The notes: generated from the letters alone by a model not told the origin. A stretch of 64,000 bases of DNA from Steroidobacter gossypii (GCF_016801985.1 NZ_JAEVLS010000001.1:744001-808000); one strand, 5' to 3'; numbered from the stretch's first letter, positions 21,691-31,085 are shown. Translations and numbers: made by a program.

Positions 21691-22887
21691 CTACTTGCGA
21701 ACCACGGGAACGAGGGTGTGATCCGCGCCATTCCAAACCTGGATGAACGATTCGATCTCCGCGGCCGGCATCGACGGCGCGATGAAATCGCCCTGCAGAG
21801 CGTCGCAGCCACACTGCTCCAGGAATTCGAACGCCGGCGAATCCTCGACGCCTTCGGCACAGGTGGTGAGCGACAGGTTGTGTGCGAGCTCGACGATGGC
21901 GCGCACCACTGTCGCCGCCGCCTTGCTTTGGGCGATCTCCGAAATCACCAGACCGTCGATCTTCACTTCGCTGAACGGCATCTTATAGAGCAGCGTCAGT
22001 GAGGAGGTGCCGATGCCGAAGTCATCGAGCGACAAGCCGACGCCCTTGACGCGCAGGCGCGTGAAGATGTCCATCACCAGCTCTGGATCGTCCACCGACG
22101 CCGCTTCGGTCACTTCCAAGGTGAGCTGCTCGGGGCGCACTTCGAATTCGCGCAGCACGCGAGCAAGGCGCTCCGGGAACTCCAGATCCTGCACCAGCCG
22201 CGGGGACAGGTTCACCGCCGCGCCGAGATCCAGGCCCCGAGTGCCCCAGTGCCCGATCTGCCGGATCGCATCGGTGAGCACGAAATCGGTCAGATCCACG
22301 ATCAGGCCGGACTGCTCCGCCAGCGGCAGAAACTCGCCCGGATATAACAATCCCAAGCGAGGATGGCGCCAGCGCACCAGCGCTTCGGCGCTGCGCACGT
22401 GCCAATCGTTGGCCGCGCGCACCACTTTCGGTTGATAGTGAACGATGAGCTCGTGCTCATCGATGGCGGTACGCAGCTCTTCGACCGAGATGCGCGAGCT
22501 GGGCTCCAGATGTCTGGCGAGCAGCGTCTCGATATCTTCGAGCATCGCCGGCTTCTGCAAGGTGCCGAGCATCTTCAAGCCCAGCGACTCGCCGAGCTGC
22601 CGCGCGCTGGCCAGCACACGCTGATCCATGCCGCTCGCCAGCAGGATCCCGGAAGTCACATTCTGGCGCGCCAGGTAACGCAGCGCCTCGATGCCGTCCA
22701 TGCCCGGCATTTGCAGGTCGAGCAGGATCAACGCCGGCATCCGATGAGACAGTTGCTCACGGAAGCTGGCGGCCGTGTCGGCCGTGATGACGGTGCAGCC
22801 GACGCCCTGGCCGATCTGCTCGATCAGCTCCAGGAAGTCCGCCTCATCGTCCACCGCCAGTAACAGATTCCTCTCACGCCGGAACAC
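21691..22887 (-). CDS. Response regulator c-di-GMP phosphodiesterase (REC-EAL), copy 2
   Basis: 398 residues, the same length as the copy at 12837-14033. The receiver (about 8-130) has LLAVDDEAD, LILLDLQMPGMDG and the lysine in TLQKPA. The EAL domain (about 140-390) has EAL at 168-170 (SAEALVRW), LGAAVNLSPRL, LEVTEAAS, VKIDGLVI and AEGVED. One difference is visible: the loop-6 motif reads DDFGIGTSSL instead of DDFGTGYSSL, which may affect activity. The GTG start at 22887 is strongly supported by AGAGGAG about 8 bases upstream. It overlaps the preceding hybrid kinase by 14 bases, so the two are translationally coupled. Confidence 0.94.
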   Translation of the reverse strand: MFRRERNLLLAVDDEADFLELIEQIGQGVGCTVITADTAASFREQLSHRMPALILLDLQMPGMDGIEALRYLARQNVTSGILLASGMDQRVLASARQLGESLGLKMLGTLQKPAMLEDIETLLARHLEPSSRISVEELRTAIDEHELIVHYQPKVVRAANDWHVRSAEALVRWRHPRLGLLYPGEFLPLAEQSGLIVDLTDFVLTDAIRQIGHWGTRGLDLGAAVNLSPRLVQDLEFPERLARVLREFEVRPEQLTLEVTEAASVDDPELVMDIFTRLRVKGVGLSLDDFGIGTSSLTLLYKMPFSEVKIDGLVISEIAQSKAAATVVRAIVELAHNLSLTTCAEGVEDSPAFEFLEQCGCDALQGDFIAPSMPAAEIESFIQVWNGADHTLVPVVRK

Positions 22888-25573
22888 GCTTGTTCTCCTC
22901 TTGACCGTCCAGCAAAGCGCGCACGCGACGCGCCAGCTCTTCCAACTGATAGGGCTTGGGCAGCAATTCGACCGTGCCGTCGAGCAGACTTCGCTGCATC
23001 ACGCTGCTGTCACTGAAGCCCGAGGTGAGCAGCACTTTGAGTCCGGGGCGCCGCTCGGTGAGTTTTTCCACCAGCTGCGTGCCGAGCAGGCCGCCGGGCA
23101 ACATGATGTCGGTGAACACCAAGGCGATGTCGGGATGTCGCATGAATCGCTCCAGCGCCTGATGCCCGTTGCCAGCCTCGAGCACTCGATAACCGAGGCT
23201 AGTAAGAATTTCAAGCGTCGTGCCGCGGACCGCTGCATCGTCTTCCACGACCAGCACCGTCTCGGCGCCGCGCGGCAGGTCCATTTGCACCTCGCCTTCG
23301 GTGCGCGCCGCATCGGTGGCGGCCAGCGACCGTGGAAAATACAACTGCACCGTCGTGCCTTGCTGCGGAACGCTCGCGATCTGCACGTGACCGCCCGACT
23401 GTTTCACGAAGCCATATACCATCGAAAGGCCCAGGCCGCTGCCCTTGCCGACTTCCTTGGTGGTGAAAAAGGGTTCGAAAACGCGCTTGAGAGTCTCACC
23501 CGACATGCCCGCGCCGTTGTCGGACACTTCCAGCAACGCGTACTCCCCAGGCGTGAGGCTGTCTTCACGCTGCTGCCGATCGGCGCTGATGGTCACATTG
23601 CGGGTAGCGATGGTGATGACGCCGCCGGCGGGCATCGCATCCCTTGCGTTGATCACGAGGTTCAGCACCGCGTTCTCCAACTGGCCCGGATCGGCTCGCG
23701 TAAACCAGGTGTCGGGGGCGAGCTGACTGTGAATCTCGATATCGCCTGTCAATGAGCGACGCAGCAATTCGTACATGCCGCCGATCAGCAGGTTCAGATC
23801 CACGATCTTCGGTTCGAGCACCTGCTGACGGGCGAAGGCCAGCAAGCGTTTGATCAATTCGCCGCCGCGCATGGCGGCGTTGAGCGCGGTCTCGGCTTGT
23901 CTCAGCAGTCGCGGCGTCTGGTGTAACGAACGGGTCAGCAACTGCATGTTGCCGACGATCACCGAAAGCAGATTGTTGAAGTCGTGCGCGATGCCGCCGG
24001 TGAGCCGGCCCACCGCTTCCATCTTCTGACTCTGGCGCAGTTCCGCTTCGAGCAGACGCTTCTCTGTGACATCGCGAGCGGCGACGAAGCAGCCCTGAAT
24101 CTCACCTTGATCGTCAAAGTGGGGAATGAACGCGCCTTCCAGATCGACAGGCTTGCCGCTGCTGTCGCGGTAGCGGCCGTGCGCCTCCAGCGTCTTGCCC
24201 TGCAGCGCCCCGCGCACATACGGACCGATCGCGGCGTACCGCCGCTCGCCAACGACGTCCTTGATCGCGCAGCCACGAGAGTCCGCCAGCGGGACGGCGA
24301 AGAACGCTTGAAACATTCGATTGGCGTACACGATGCGTTCGTCGGGATCGGCGTAGGCCACGAACAACGGCAGCGAGTCGAGGACGGTGCCGTAGAAATC
24401 CTGGCTGCGGCTCAGTGCTTTTTCGGCGTCGATCTGCGCGCTGATATCACTCAGCGAACCGGCGAGCCGCGTAGGCCGCCCGGAGGCGTCGCGTTCGGCT
24501 TCGCCACGCAATCGGCACCAGACAATGTTTCCTTTGCGAGTCACGACGCGACAGCGCAGATCGAGCCGGCTTTGATTCTCGAGGTGCGCGCGGATTCTGC
24601 TCAGCACGGCGGCGCGATCGTCGGCGTGCAACACGTTCTGGAATGCCTGGAAGGTGTTGGCGAAATGCTCATCGGCGCAACCGATGATGTCGCGGAAGCG
24701 GCTGGCGTACCAAACGTGACCGGTGAGCAGGTCCCACTCATATAGACCGTCCGACGTGCCGCGAATCGCACGCTCCCAACGCTGCTCCACTTCCAGCGCG
24801 GTGCGCTGATCTTGTTTGCTACGTGAGATGTCCTGCAGTACGCCGATGACCCGCTGCGGTTTGCCGCCGGCGTCTCGCCGCACGACTTTTGCGTAGGAAA
24901 GAAACCATTTATAGGTACCGTCGACGGTGGCGAGGCGGTACTCGGATTGAAAGTACGGCGTGCCGCCGTGATAGTGGCGCTCGAAATTGTCCAGCACGGC
25001 CGAGTCGTCCGACGGCAGCATCAACCGATCGGCCAGCGTCTCGCGCTTCAACAATTCCTTCGGATCGATGCCCAGCGAAATGCGCCACTGATCGTTGTAG
25101 GAGACCTGGTCCTGCTCGACGTTCCAGTCCCACATCGACAGCTCGCTCGCTTCCATCGCCAATTCCAGGCGCGCCTCGCTGGCGCGCAGCGATTCGCGAA
25201 TTCGTTTGTAGTCAGCGATTTCTTCGAGGCTGATGACGACTTGTTTCGAATCGAGCGCTCGCGTGCTCACGCGAGTCCACAGAGTGTTGCCGCTTTGGCA
25301 GCGAATGAGCCACTCGGCGCTGAAATCCTCGGCGGTGAGGATGGCTTGATCCAGATGCTGGAGCAGCGGCGAATCGTTGTTTGATCCGGCGATCAGCCGC
25401 AGACCGCCATTCAGGATTTCCGCGCGCTGGTAACCGGTGAGCTGACAAAAGGCCGCGTTGACGTAGATCAGCTCGACCTGCCCGTCCTTCCGGGCCGCAA
25501 TAGCGATCCCCTGAACGACGGCATCGAGCGCGGCGCGCGCATCGATGACAGAACTGCGGTCGGCGACAGGCAT
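22874..25573 (-). CDS. Hybrid histidine kinase with four PAS domains and C-terminal receiver, copy 2
   Basis: 899 residues, no transmembrane helix seen. Four PAS/PAC units (about 10-125, 130-250, 265-385, 390-505); the first contains [15 protein letters not shown] and looks LOV/PYP-like in layout, but the conserved LOV photocysteine motif NCRFLQ is absent. The kinase core is of the HDFNN subgroup with His530 in [14 protein letters not shown], then [10 protein letters not shown] and [11 protein letters not shown]. The receiver (about 770-890) has Asp822 in [11 protein letters not shown]. Order and core match the kinase 14002-16401, but this one has an extra PAS and lacks the membrane anchor. 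No Shine-Dalgarno is evident before the ATG at 25573. The REC-EAL gene downstream overlaps it. Confidence 0.94.
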   Translation of the reverse strand: MPVADRSSVIDARAALDAVVQGIAIAARKDGQVELIYVNAAFCQLTGYQRAEILNGGLRLIAGSNNDSPLLQHLDQAILTAEDFSAEWLIRCQSGNTLWTRVSTRALDSKQVVISLEEIADYKRIRESLRASEARLELAMEASELSMWDWNVEQDQVSYNDQWRISLGIDPKELLKRETLADRLMLPSDDSAVLDNFERHYHGGTPYFQSEYRLATVDGTYKWFLSYAKVVRRDAGGKPQRVIGVLQDISRSKQDQRTALEVEQRWERAIRGTSDGLYEWDLLTGHVWYASRFRDIIGCADEHFANTFQAFQNVLHADDRAAVLSRIRAHLENQSRLDLRCRVVTRKGNIVWCRLRGEAERDASGRPTRLAGSLSDISAQIDAEKALSRSQDFYGTVLDSLPLFVAYADPDERIVYANRMFQAFFAVPLADSRGCAIKDVVGERRYAAIGPYVRGALQGKTLEAHGRYRDSSGKPVDLEGAFIPHFDDQGEIQGCFVAARDVTEKRLLEAELRQSQKMEAVGRLTGGIAHDFNNLLSVIVGNMQLLTRSLHQTPRLLRQAETALNAAMRGGELIKRLLAFARQQVLEPKIVDLNLLIGGMYELLRRSLTGDIEIHSQLAPDTWFTRADPGQLENAVLNLVINARDAMPAGGVITIATRNVTISADRQQREDSLTPGEYALLEVSDNGAGMSGETLKRVFEPFFTTKEVGKGSGLGLSMVYGFVKQSGGHVQIASVPQQGTTVQLYFPRSLAATDAARTEGEVQMDLPRGAETVLVVEDDAAVRGTTLEILTSLGYRVLEAGNGHQALERFMRHPDIALVFTDIMLPGGLLGTQLVEKLTERRPGLKVLLTSGFSDSSVMQRSLLDGTVELLPKPYQLEELARRVRALLDGQEENKRVPA

Positions 25574-25701
25574 GAACGAGTGTTTTGGGCCAGCTTGCGA
25601 GTTCGGATGAATGACATAAGCCGGCCACTGGGGCCGTAGTGCGACGGAGTGTGCCCAAGTCCTCGTTTAGAAAGTGTGTTCTGGCGCGCGTGGATGCACC
25701 T

Positions 25702-25718
25702 TTAGGGGTTTCCCCTAA
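25702..25718. promoter_or_regulatory. Perfect inverted motif TTAGGGG-TTT-CCCCTAA
   Basis: Seven-base perfect arms with a 3-base spacer, 129 bases upstream of the hybrid kinase start at 25573. The half-site matches the one at 18761-18784 and the TCCCCTA present in the 45-bp repeats. A binding site for one of the cluster's LuxR-type regulators is the likeliest reading; a short terminator-like hairpin is the alternative. Confidence 0.45.
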
Positions 25719-25766
25719 CGCTGGCGGGCATCTGTATGGCGGCATGCGTTGTTAAGTCGGTGGCTC

Positions 25767-25923
25767 GCGGTGGGTGTCGAGGGGAAGTGTCTTCCCGGCA
25801 CCGCTGCACCCGCCGCCCGTCGCTGTCGCTCGCGCGCTGCTTGTACGTCCATGTAGCGCTAATGGGTCGACATCCCTGTCGATCCCATTTGCCGGGAGGA
25901 CACTTCCCCCCGACACCCACCGC
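25767..25923. repeat. REP-like element: 34-bp inverted repeat around a 89-base loop
   Basis: The arm 25767-25800 pairs with 25890-25923 with 2 mismatches (arms begin GCGGTGGGTGTCGAGG and end in its complement). The loop holds a second, shorter hairpin at about 25862-25889 built from GGGTCGAC and GTCGATCCC around ATCCCT. Together they can fold into one long cruciform-like structure. No open frame of convincing quality lies here. The form resembles intergenic REP/BIME-type elements of gammaproteobacteria, but whether it is repeated elsewhere in the genome cannot be seen. Confidence 0.6.
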
Positions 25924-26099
25924 CTCCGCGTCGGTGGCGTCCGCCACCACGCTCCGGAGGCGGAAAAAGAAGGGGATGCCGCTGAAGAATGACCTAGCTC
26001 GCTGCCCAATGCCGAAGAGCCCAAACGAATGTCTGCTTGATTCAAGCACCCGACTGGAGTCGGAGAGCACGCATGCTTCTGGCTAATTCCGCGCCAGCC

Positions 26100-26400
26100 G
26101 AGCCGAACGCCGCAAATAGCTCGCCTCTTCGCTTTGTTCCGCCCCGCCGGGCCGAGCGCCGGAGCTAGCCGCCTTTTTGCCTTCTTCCGGGGCGGCCGAG
26201 CCGAGCGCCGGAGATAGCAGCCTTTTGCCTTGTTCCGAGGCGGTGAGCCGAGCGCCGGAAATAGTAGCCTTTTGCCTTGTTCCGAGGCGGCCGAGCCGAG
26301 CGCCGGAAATAGCAGCCTTCTGCCTTGTCCGAGGCGGCCGAGTCGAGCGCCGGAAATAGCAGCCTTTTGCCCGAGGCGGTGAGTCGAACGCGGGCGGCGG
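26100..26400. repeat. Imperfect direct repeats of 47-51 bp, about six copies
   Basis: Units begin with GCCGAGCGCCGGA near 26100, 26151, 26200, 26248, 26295 and 26342, each continuing with AATAGCAGCC, TTTTGCC and TTCCGAGGCGG. Unit length drifts by a few bases, so it is not coding. The array lies between two long inverted repeats (25767-25923 and 26397-26547), filling the gap between the signalling cluster and the hexuronate island. Function unknown. Confidence 0.75.
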
Positions 26401-26547
26401 AGGTCAGGGCGGGGTGGCTTCTTCGGGCATTGTCGAGAAAGAGGGACCTTTTCGGCAAAGTGCGCCCAGGGACGGGACCCCTCGGGCGCGCTTGCGCGAC
26501 CGAGGGGAGCACGGTGCCCGAAGGAGCCAGCCCGCCCTGGCCTCCGC
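26397..26547. repeat. Long inverted repeat with nested hairpin
   Basis: Arm 26397-26429 pairs with 26515-26547 over 33 bases with 3 mismatches (starts GCGGAGGTCAGGGCGG). Inside, 26478-26507 forms another strong hairpin built from CCCCTCGG and CCGAGGGG with GCGCG arms around CTT. It ends 65 bases past the kduD stop and could serve as a transcription barrier for the hexuronate operon; it also looks like a mobile REP-like unit. No transposase is nearby. Confidence 0.6.
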
Positions 26548-26612
26548 GAACCACCGACGCCTCTGACTCTTACCCCCCGAGAGCCGCTGACGCAGCTATC
26601 GAAGAGACGACG

Positions 26613-27377
26613 CTAACGAGACAACCACCCGCCGTCGACGGGAAGAATCGTCCCATGCACATAGTCCGAAGCCGCGGAAGCGAGGAACACCGCCGCGCCA
26701 CCGAGGTCCGAAGGTTTGCCCCATCGACCGGCTGGAATGCGAGCAAGGATGTCCTTGTTACGCTGTTCATCCGCCCGCAGAGCCGTGGTGTTGTTGGTTT
26801 CGAAGTAGCCCGGCGCAATGGCATTCACATTGATGCCATACGCAGCCCACTCGTTAGCTAACAACCGGGTGACGCCCGCGATACCGCTCTTGCTGGCGGT
26901 ATAGGACGCCGTCCGAATGCCACCCTGGAACGACAGCATCGACGCGATGTTGATGATCTTGCCGCCGCGCCCCGCGTTGACCATGGATTGAGCCACGGCC
27001 TGCGCCAGAAAGAACGGCGTCTTCAAGTTCACATTGAGCGCAGCGTCCCAATCCTGTTCCGTGAACACCAGCGCATCGTTACGACGAATGATGCCCGCGT
27101 TGTTGATCAGGATATCGACGCGACCGGCTGAATCGATGGCTCGCGCCACGAGCTGATGGGCCTCGTGGCTGCGTTCCAGATCCGCATAGAGCGAATGAAA
27201 TTTGCGGCCCGCCGCGGTCACGCCCCGCTCCGTATCCACGGTGCTGGAGCGCGCGACGCCGACGATGTCCGCGCCGGCTTGCGCCAGCGCGATCGCGATG
27301 CCTTGACCCAATCCGGTGTTGGCGCCAGTGACCAGCGCCACTTTGCCAGCGAGCGAAAACGAAGCAGGTTGACTCAT
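26613..27377 (-). CDS. kduD: 2-dehydro-3-deoxy-D-gluconate 5-dehydrogenase KduD (SDR family)
   Basis: 254 residues, classical short-chain dehydrogenase. TGANTGLGQG binds the nicotinamide cofactor, NNAG is at about 92-95, and the catalytic set is Ser in IASMLSFQGG with Tyr and Lys in YTASKSG. The C-terminal LPVDGGWLSR is typical. The closest named group by motif is KduD / 2-deoxy-D-gluconate 3-dehydrogenase: SFSLAGKVALVTGANTGLGQ and GINVNAIAPGYFETNNT match it well. In pectin breakdown it reduces 3-deoxy-D-glycero-2,5-hexodiulosonate to 2-keto-3-deoxygluconate. It follows kduI by 3 bases in an uxaC-kduI-kduD operon, which supports the call. Confidence 0.9.
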   Translation of the reverse strand: MSQPASFSLAGKVALVTGANTGLGQGIAIALAQAGADIVGVARSSTVDTERGVTAAGRKFHSLYADLERSHEAHQLVARAIDSAGRVDILINNAGIIRRNDALVFTEQDWDAALNVNLKTPFFLAQAVAQSMVNAGRGGKIINIASMLSFQGGIRTASYTASKSGIAGVTRLLANEWAAYGINVNAIAPGYFETNNTTALRADEQRNKDILARIPAGRWGKPSDLGGAAVFLASAASDYVHGTILPVDGGWLSR

Positions 27378-27380
27378 GGT

Positions 27381-28229
27381 TTACTTCAGCTGGCAGATGT
27401 CGAGGACGTTCATGTCCGTGTAGTCGAGGTTTTCGCCGCCCATCGCCCAGATGAAGCTGTAGTTGCGCGTGCCCGCGCCCATGTGAATGGACCACGGCGG
27501 CGACAGCACGGCTTCTTCATTGTTCACGACGAGGCTGCGCATTTCGTCCGGCTCGCCCATGAAGTGCATGATGCGCTGCTGGTCGCCTTCCAGATCGAAA
27601 TAGAAATAAATCTCCGAGCGCCGGTCGTGCAGATGCGGCGGCATGGTGTTCCACACGCTGCCGTTCTTGAGCAGCGTCATGCCCAGCAGCAGCTGCGAGG
27701 ACTTGCAGGTGGCCGGCACGATGTACTGATAGATCGTGCGCTCGTTCGAGGTTTCCAGCGCGCCGCGCTCCAGCGGCACCGCTTTGTCGATCGACAGATG
27801 CACCGTCTCGTAACGCGCGTGCGCGGGAGTCGAAGCGAGATAGAACTTCGCGCTCTCGCCCGGCATGGACTCGAACACCACGTCCTTGCTGCCCATCGGC
27901 ACATACAAACCGTCCTTGGCCTTGAGCGTGTAGCTCTGACCGTCGACGGTCACTTTGCCGGCAGTCTTGCCGATGTTCACGATGCCGAGCTCGCGCCGCT
28001 CCAGGAACGGCTTGCCCTTGGCGGAGGCCGGTTCGGTCTGCTCGGGCAGGCGGATCGCCTGGCCGGCCGGCATGGCGCCGCCGATGACCATGCGCTCGTA
28101 GTGCGTGTAGTTCAACGCAACGGCGTTTTCCTGGAACAACCCCTGGACCAGATAGCGCTCGCGCAGCTGTTCGGTGCTGGCGCCGTCCATCATGTCCGGG
28201 TGAGTGGCGTGATAAGTTTTCTTGAACAC
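27381..28229 (-). CDS. kduI: 5-dehydro-4-deoxy-D-glucuronate isomerase KduI
   Basis: 282 residues (E. coli KduI 278). It isomerises 4-deoxy-L-threo-5-hexosulose uronate, from unsaturated uronates released by pectin lyases, to the hexodiulosonate used by KduD. Family signatures are [20 protein letters not shown] at the start, [11 protein letters not shown], the metal site [32 protein letters not shown] and a terminal [18 protein letters not shown]. The GTG at 28229 was chosen for AGGGG about 8 bases upstream and because it starts the conserved N terminus; a longer frame to 28262 lacks support. It lies between uxaC (35-base gap) and kduD (3-base gap). Confidence 0.95.
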   Translation of the reverse strand: MFKKTYHATHPDMMDGASTEQLRERYLVQGLFQENAVALNYTHYERMVIGGAMPAGQAIRLPEQTEPASAKGKPFLERRELGIVNIGKTAGKVTVDGQSYTLKAKDGLYVPMGSKDVVFESMPGESAKFYLASTPAHARYETVHLSIDKAVPLERGALETSNERTIYQYIVPATCKSSQLLLGMTLLKNGSVWNTMPPHLHDRRSEIYFYFDLEGDQQRIMHFMGEPDEMRSLVVNNEEAVLSPPWSIHMGAGTRNYSFIWAMGGENLDYTDMNVLDICQLK

Positions 28230-28264
28230 GGGAAATCCCCTCGAAAAAGCGGCGCCCAACAACC

Positions 28265-29683
28265 TTACAAGCCCAGCTTGTAAGCCTGCTTCGGCAGCCG
28301 GTAGGCGAGATCGCGAGCGACTTGCGCCGCCGCGTCTTCATCGATGCGATGTTCGGCGACCAGTCGCGACAGGTAGACACAATCGATACGACGCGCCAGA
28401 TCGTGGCGCGCCGGGATCGACAGGAATGCACGCGTGTCGTCGTTGAAGCCGACGGTGTTGTAGAAACCCGCGGTTTCGGTGGTGTACTCGCGGAAGCGCA
28501 GCATGCCTTCCGGGCTGTCGTGGAACCACCAGGCCGGGCCGAGTTTCAATGCCGGATAATGGCCGGCGAGCGGCGCGAGCTCACGGCTGTACACCGTCTC
28601 GTCCAGCGTAAACAGGATGATGCTCAGCGACTTGCTGTTGCCGAAACGATCCAGCAACGGCCGCAGCGCCTGCACGTATTCGGTTTTCTCCGGAATGTCC
28701 GCGCCCTTGTCGCGACCGAAGGTTTCGAACAGCCAGCGATTGTGATTGCGGAACGCGCCCGGATGGATCTGCATCACCAGGCCGTCCTCCTCGCTCATCT
28801 TGGCCATCTCGACCAGCATGGCGGCACGGAACAACTCGGCGTCCGCAGGTGTGAACGAGCCTTTGGTCACCTTCTCGAACAACTTCTGCGCTTCGGCGCT
28901 GCTCAGGTCGGCGGTGGCCGCGGTCGGGTGACCATGATCGGTCGACGTCGCGCCGGCCTTGGCGAAATCCGCGCGACGCTTACGATGCGCGTTCAGGTAG
29001 CCCTGCCACGAGTAAACATCTTCGCCGGTGATCTCGGCAAAGCGTTTCAACGCATCCTTGAACTGCTCGTGCTCCGGATCGACCACGGCGTCGGGTCGAT
29101 AGGCGGTGACGACGCGGCCCTTCCAGCCGCTATTCTGAATCTTGTGATGATGATCGAGCGTGTCCACCGGCGACTCGGTGGTCGCCAGCACTTCGATGTT
29201 GAAACGCTCGAACAGCGCGCGCGGACGGAACGCGTCGGTCGCGAGTTTCTCGCCGATGACGTCGAAATAATGATCGGCGGTGGACGCATCGAGCCGCACC
29301 TTCAGATCGAACACTTTCGCGAACACATAGTTCAGCCACAGCCACGAAGGCGTGCCATTGAACAGATAAAAGTGCGCCGCGAACTTGCGCCATGCCTCGC
29401 GCGGGTTGGCATTCGAAGGACCGCGACGCGACGGCACGCCCAGCTCGTTCAGGTCCAGGCCCTGGCTGTAGAGCATGCGGAACAGGTAGTGGTCCGGCGC
29501 CAGCAGCAGTTCGGTAGCGTTACCAAAAGCGTCGTTGGCAGAGAACCACTGGGGGTCCGTATGACCATGCGGGCTCAAGATCGGCAGGTCGCGCACTTCC
29601 GCATACAGGCGGCGGGCGATCTGGCGAACGGCGGGATCCGCTGGGAACAGGCGATCTTCGTGCAGATGTAACGGTGTGCTCAT
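28265..29683 (-). CDS. uxaC: Glucuronate/galacturonate isomerase UxaC
   Basis: 472 residues (E. coli UxaC 470). It interconverts D-galacturonate and D-tagaturonate, or D-glucuronate and D-fructuronate, the first step of the cytoplasmic isomerase pathway. Motifs include [15 protein letters not shown] near residue 40, [26 protein letters not shown], the [11 protein letters not shown] segment and the late [16 protein letters not shown]. The ATG at 29683 matches the family N terminus ([21 protein letters not shown]); the open frame extends upstream without support. It is the first gene of uxaC-kduI-kduD, and a TGACACCGGT operator lies 44 bases upstream. Confidence 0.95.
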   Translation of the reverse strand: MSTPLHLHEDRLFPADPAVRQIARRLYAEVRDLPILSPHGHTDPQWFSANDAFGNATELLLAPDHYLFRMLYSQGLDLNELGVPSRRGPSNANPREAWRKFAAHFYLFNGTPSWLWLNYVFAKVFDLKVRLDASTADHYFDVIGEKLATDAFRPRALFERFNIEVLATTESPVDTLDHHHKIQNSGWKGRVVTAYRPDAVVDPEHEQFKDALKRFAEITGEDVYSWQGYLNAHRKRRADFAKAGATSTDHGHPTAATADLSSAEAQKLFEKVTKGSFTPADAELFRAAMLVEMAKMSEEDGLVMQIHPGAFRNHNRWLFETFGRDKGADIPEKTEYVQALRPLLDRFGNSKSLSIILFTLDETVYSRELAPLAGHYPALKLGPAWWFHDSPEGMLRFREYTTETAGFYNTVGFNDDTRAFLSIPARHDLARRIDCVYLSRLVAEHRIDEDAAAQVARDLAYRLPKQAYKLGL

Positions 29684-29726
29684 GGACCGATGCCGTGCCC
29701 TCGCGGGCAGCTCCAAGTGAAGGGAT

Positions 29727-29740
29727 GGTAACCGGTGTCA
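29727..29740. promoter_or_regulatory. Predicted LacI-type operator upstream of uxaC-kduI-kduD
   Basis: On the minus strand this reads TGACACCGGTTACC, 11 of 14 matches to the palindrome TGACACCGGTGTCA, with the CG at the centre as in LacI-family operators. It lies 44 bases before the uxaC start and shares the 10-mer TGACACCGGT with four other sites in the island. Confidence 0.7.
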
Positions 29741-29818
29741 AGATTCACCGCCAGCAATCTATACCAGGGCGAATCCGAACCGTGCGCAATTTACCGCGCG
29801 CGGGCCCCTTTGTCGGAA

Positions 29819-30979
29819 CTAACTTGCAGGACGACCCGAAGATTCACGCACCACAAGATGCGGGAATACCGTCGACGCCGCCGCCGAGGGCCCTTCGGTG
29901 CGCGAGATCTTGGCGATCAGCTTCTCCGCCGCCAGCCGTCCCATGTCCCGGATCGGTTGTCTCATGGTGGTCAGGGAGGGACAAAGCCGGCTCGCGAGCG
30001 GACTGTCGTCGAAGCCAATGATGGTCAGATCGTGCGGAATGCGCAGGCCGCGCAGATAGGCCGTGCGATACACGCCAGCGGCGGTTTCGTCATTGCCGGC
30101 GAAGATGGCCGTAGGTCGCGGCGTGCGTGATAACAGCATTTCGGCGCAAGCTGCGCCCGATTCGAAGGTGTACGAGCCTTCGGCGATGTAGTCCGGGGAC
30201 AATGTCAGACCCCGATCCGCCAGTGCGTTCGAGAATCCTTCCAGGCGCTCTTGCGAAGAACGGTAGGTCGGCGGACCGATGATCATGGCGATGCGCGTAT
30301 GTCCCAGCTTGGCCAGATGTTCGGCCACCTCGGCCGCGGACTGACGGTCCATGGATTGCACCAGGTTTTCTGGATCATCCAGCGCCGCGGACAGGATGCG
30401 AATGTAGGGACAGCTGATTTCCCGCAGCAGATCGGCCAGGCCATTATTCTCCGACACCGGCGGCAGAAGCAGCATGCCGTCGAGCTTCTGACGGCTGACC
30501 AGCTGGCGGATATCGCTCAGGAATTCCGGACTATTGCGATCGCAGGGATGCACCACCAATTCATAACCCACCCGGCGCAATGCGCCGAGCGCGCCTTCCT
30601 GCACGTTGATCACATAGGGTGCGTTGGGATTGTCGTACACCAGACCGATCAGGTACGAGCGGCGAAACGCCAGGCCGCGCGCCTGCGGATCGGGCGTGAA
30701 GCCGGTGCTGCGAATGATTTCAGCGATGCGCGTTCGCGTTTCTTCACGAACGAACGGCGATTCGTTGATGACCCGCGACACTGTCTTTTTGGAGACATTC
30801 GCCAGGCGCGCGATGTCGTTGATGGTGTGCTTCTTGTCCACGTTACGACGCGCGACCGGCGGGCGGGCTTCGGGCGCAGGCGGGCGCGTTTCAGGCAGAG
30901 CGGTACGTGGCTCGGCGAGTGCGCGCACGACCGGCGGCGGCGGCTGACGACTCGCTTTTCTGGCCGTTTTTTTCGCCAT
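29819..30979 (-). CDS. LacI-family transcriptional regulator of hexuronate utilisation
   Basis: 386 residues from ATG 30979. The helix-turn-helix starts unusually late: HTINDIARLANVSKKTVSRV lies at about residues 51-70, after a basic, proline-rich tail of some 46 residues. The remainder is a periplasmic-binding-protein fold (IGLVYDNPNAPYVINVQEG, DGMLLLPPVSEN, HTRIAMIIGPPTYRSSQERLEG, AIFAGNDETAAGVY, TIIGFDDSPLASRLCPSLTT), the usual inducer domain. A GTG at 30841 would give a tail-free LacI protein and an ATG at 31045 a longer one; no start has a good ribosome-binding site. It is divergent from uxaA. It is the only LacI protein in the window and the obvious reader of the TGACACCGGT operators. 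Confidence 0.9.
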   Translation of the reverse strand: MAKKTARKASRQPPPPVVRALAEPRTALPETRPPAPEARPPVARRNVDKKHTINDIARLANVSKKTVSRVINESPFVREETRTRIAEIIRSTGFTPDPQARGLAFRRSYLIGLVYDNPNAPYVINVQEGALGALRRVGYELVVHPCDRNSPEFLSDIRQLVSRQKLDGMLLLPPVSENNGLADLLREISCPYIRILSAALDDPENLVQSMDRQSAAEVAEHLAKLGHTRIAMIIGPPTYRSSQERLEGFSNALADRGLTLSPDYIAEGSYTFESGAACAEMLLSRTPRPTAIFAGNDETAAGVYRTAYLRGLRIPHDLTIIGFDDSPLASRLCPSLTTMRQPIRDMGRLAAEKLIAKISRTEGPSAAASTVFPHLVVRESSGRPAS

Positions 30980-31071
30980 CGGACGAGATAACCTGCTGGG
31001 TAATTTGGCGGCACCAGAATACCTTGCGTGTAGGCTGGCGCGCATCCAAGGTAACAGAACCGGGCACGGTC

Positions 31072-31085
31072 TGACACCGGTTTCC
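31072..31085. promoter_or_regulatory. Predicted LacI-type operator between the regulator and uxaA
   Basis: TGACACCGGTTTCC, 12 of 14 matches to TGACACCGGTGTCA. It lies 23 bases before the uxaA start and in the divergent gap to the LacI gene, so it could control both uxaA and the regulator itself. The same 14-mer occurs on the opposite strand at 37919-37932. Confidence 0.75.

Noticed and set aside
26165-26554. A 129-codon minus-strand frame across the direct repeats and second stem-loop
   Set aside because: Its translation merely mirrors the non-coding repeats, unit length is not a multiple of three, and there is no ribosome-binding site.
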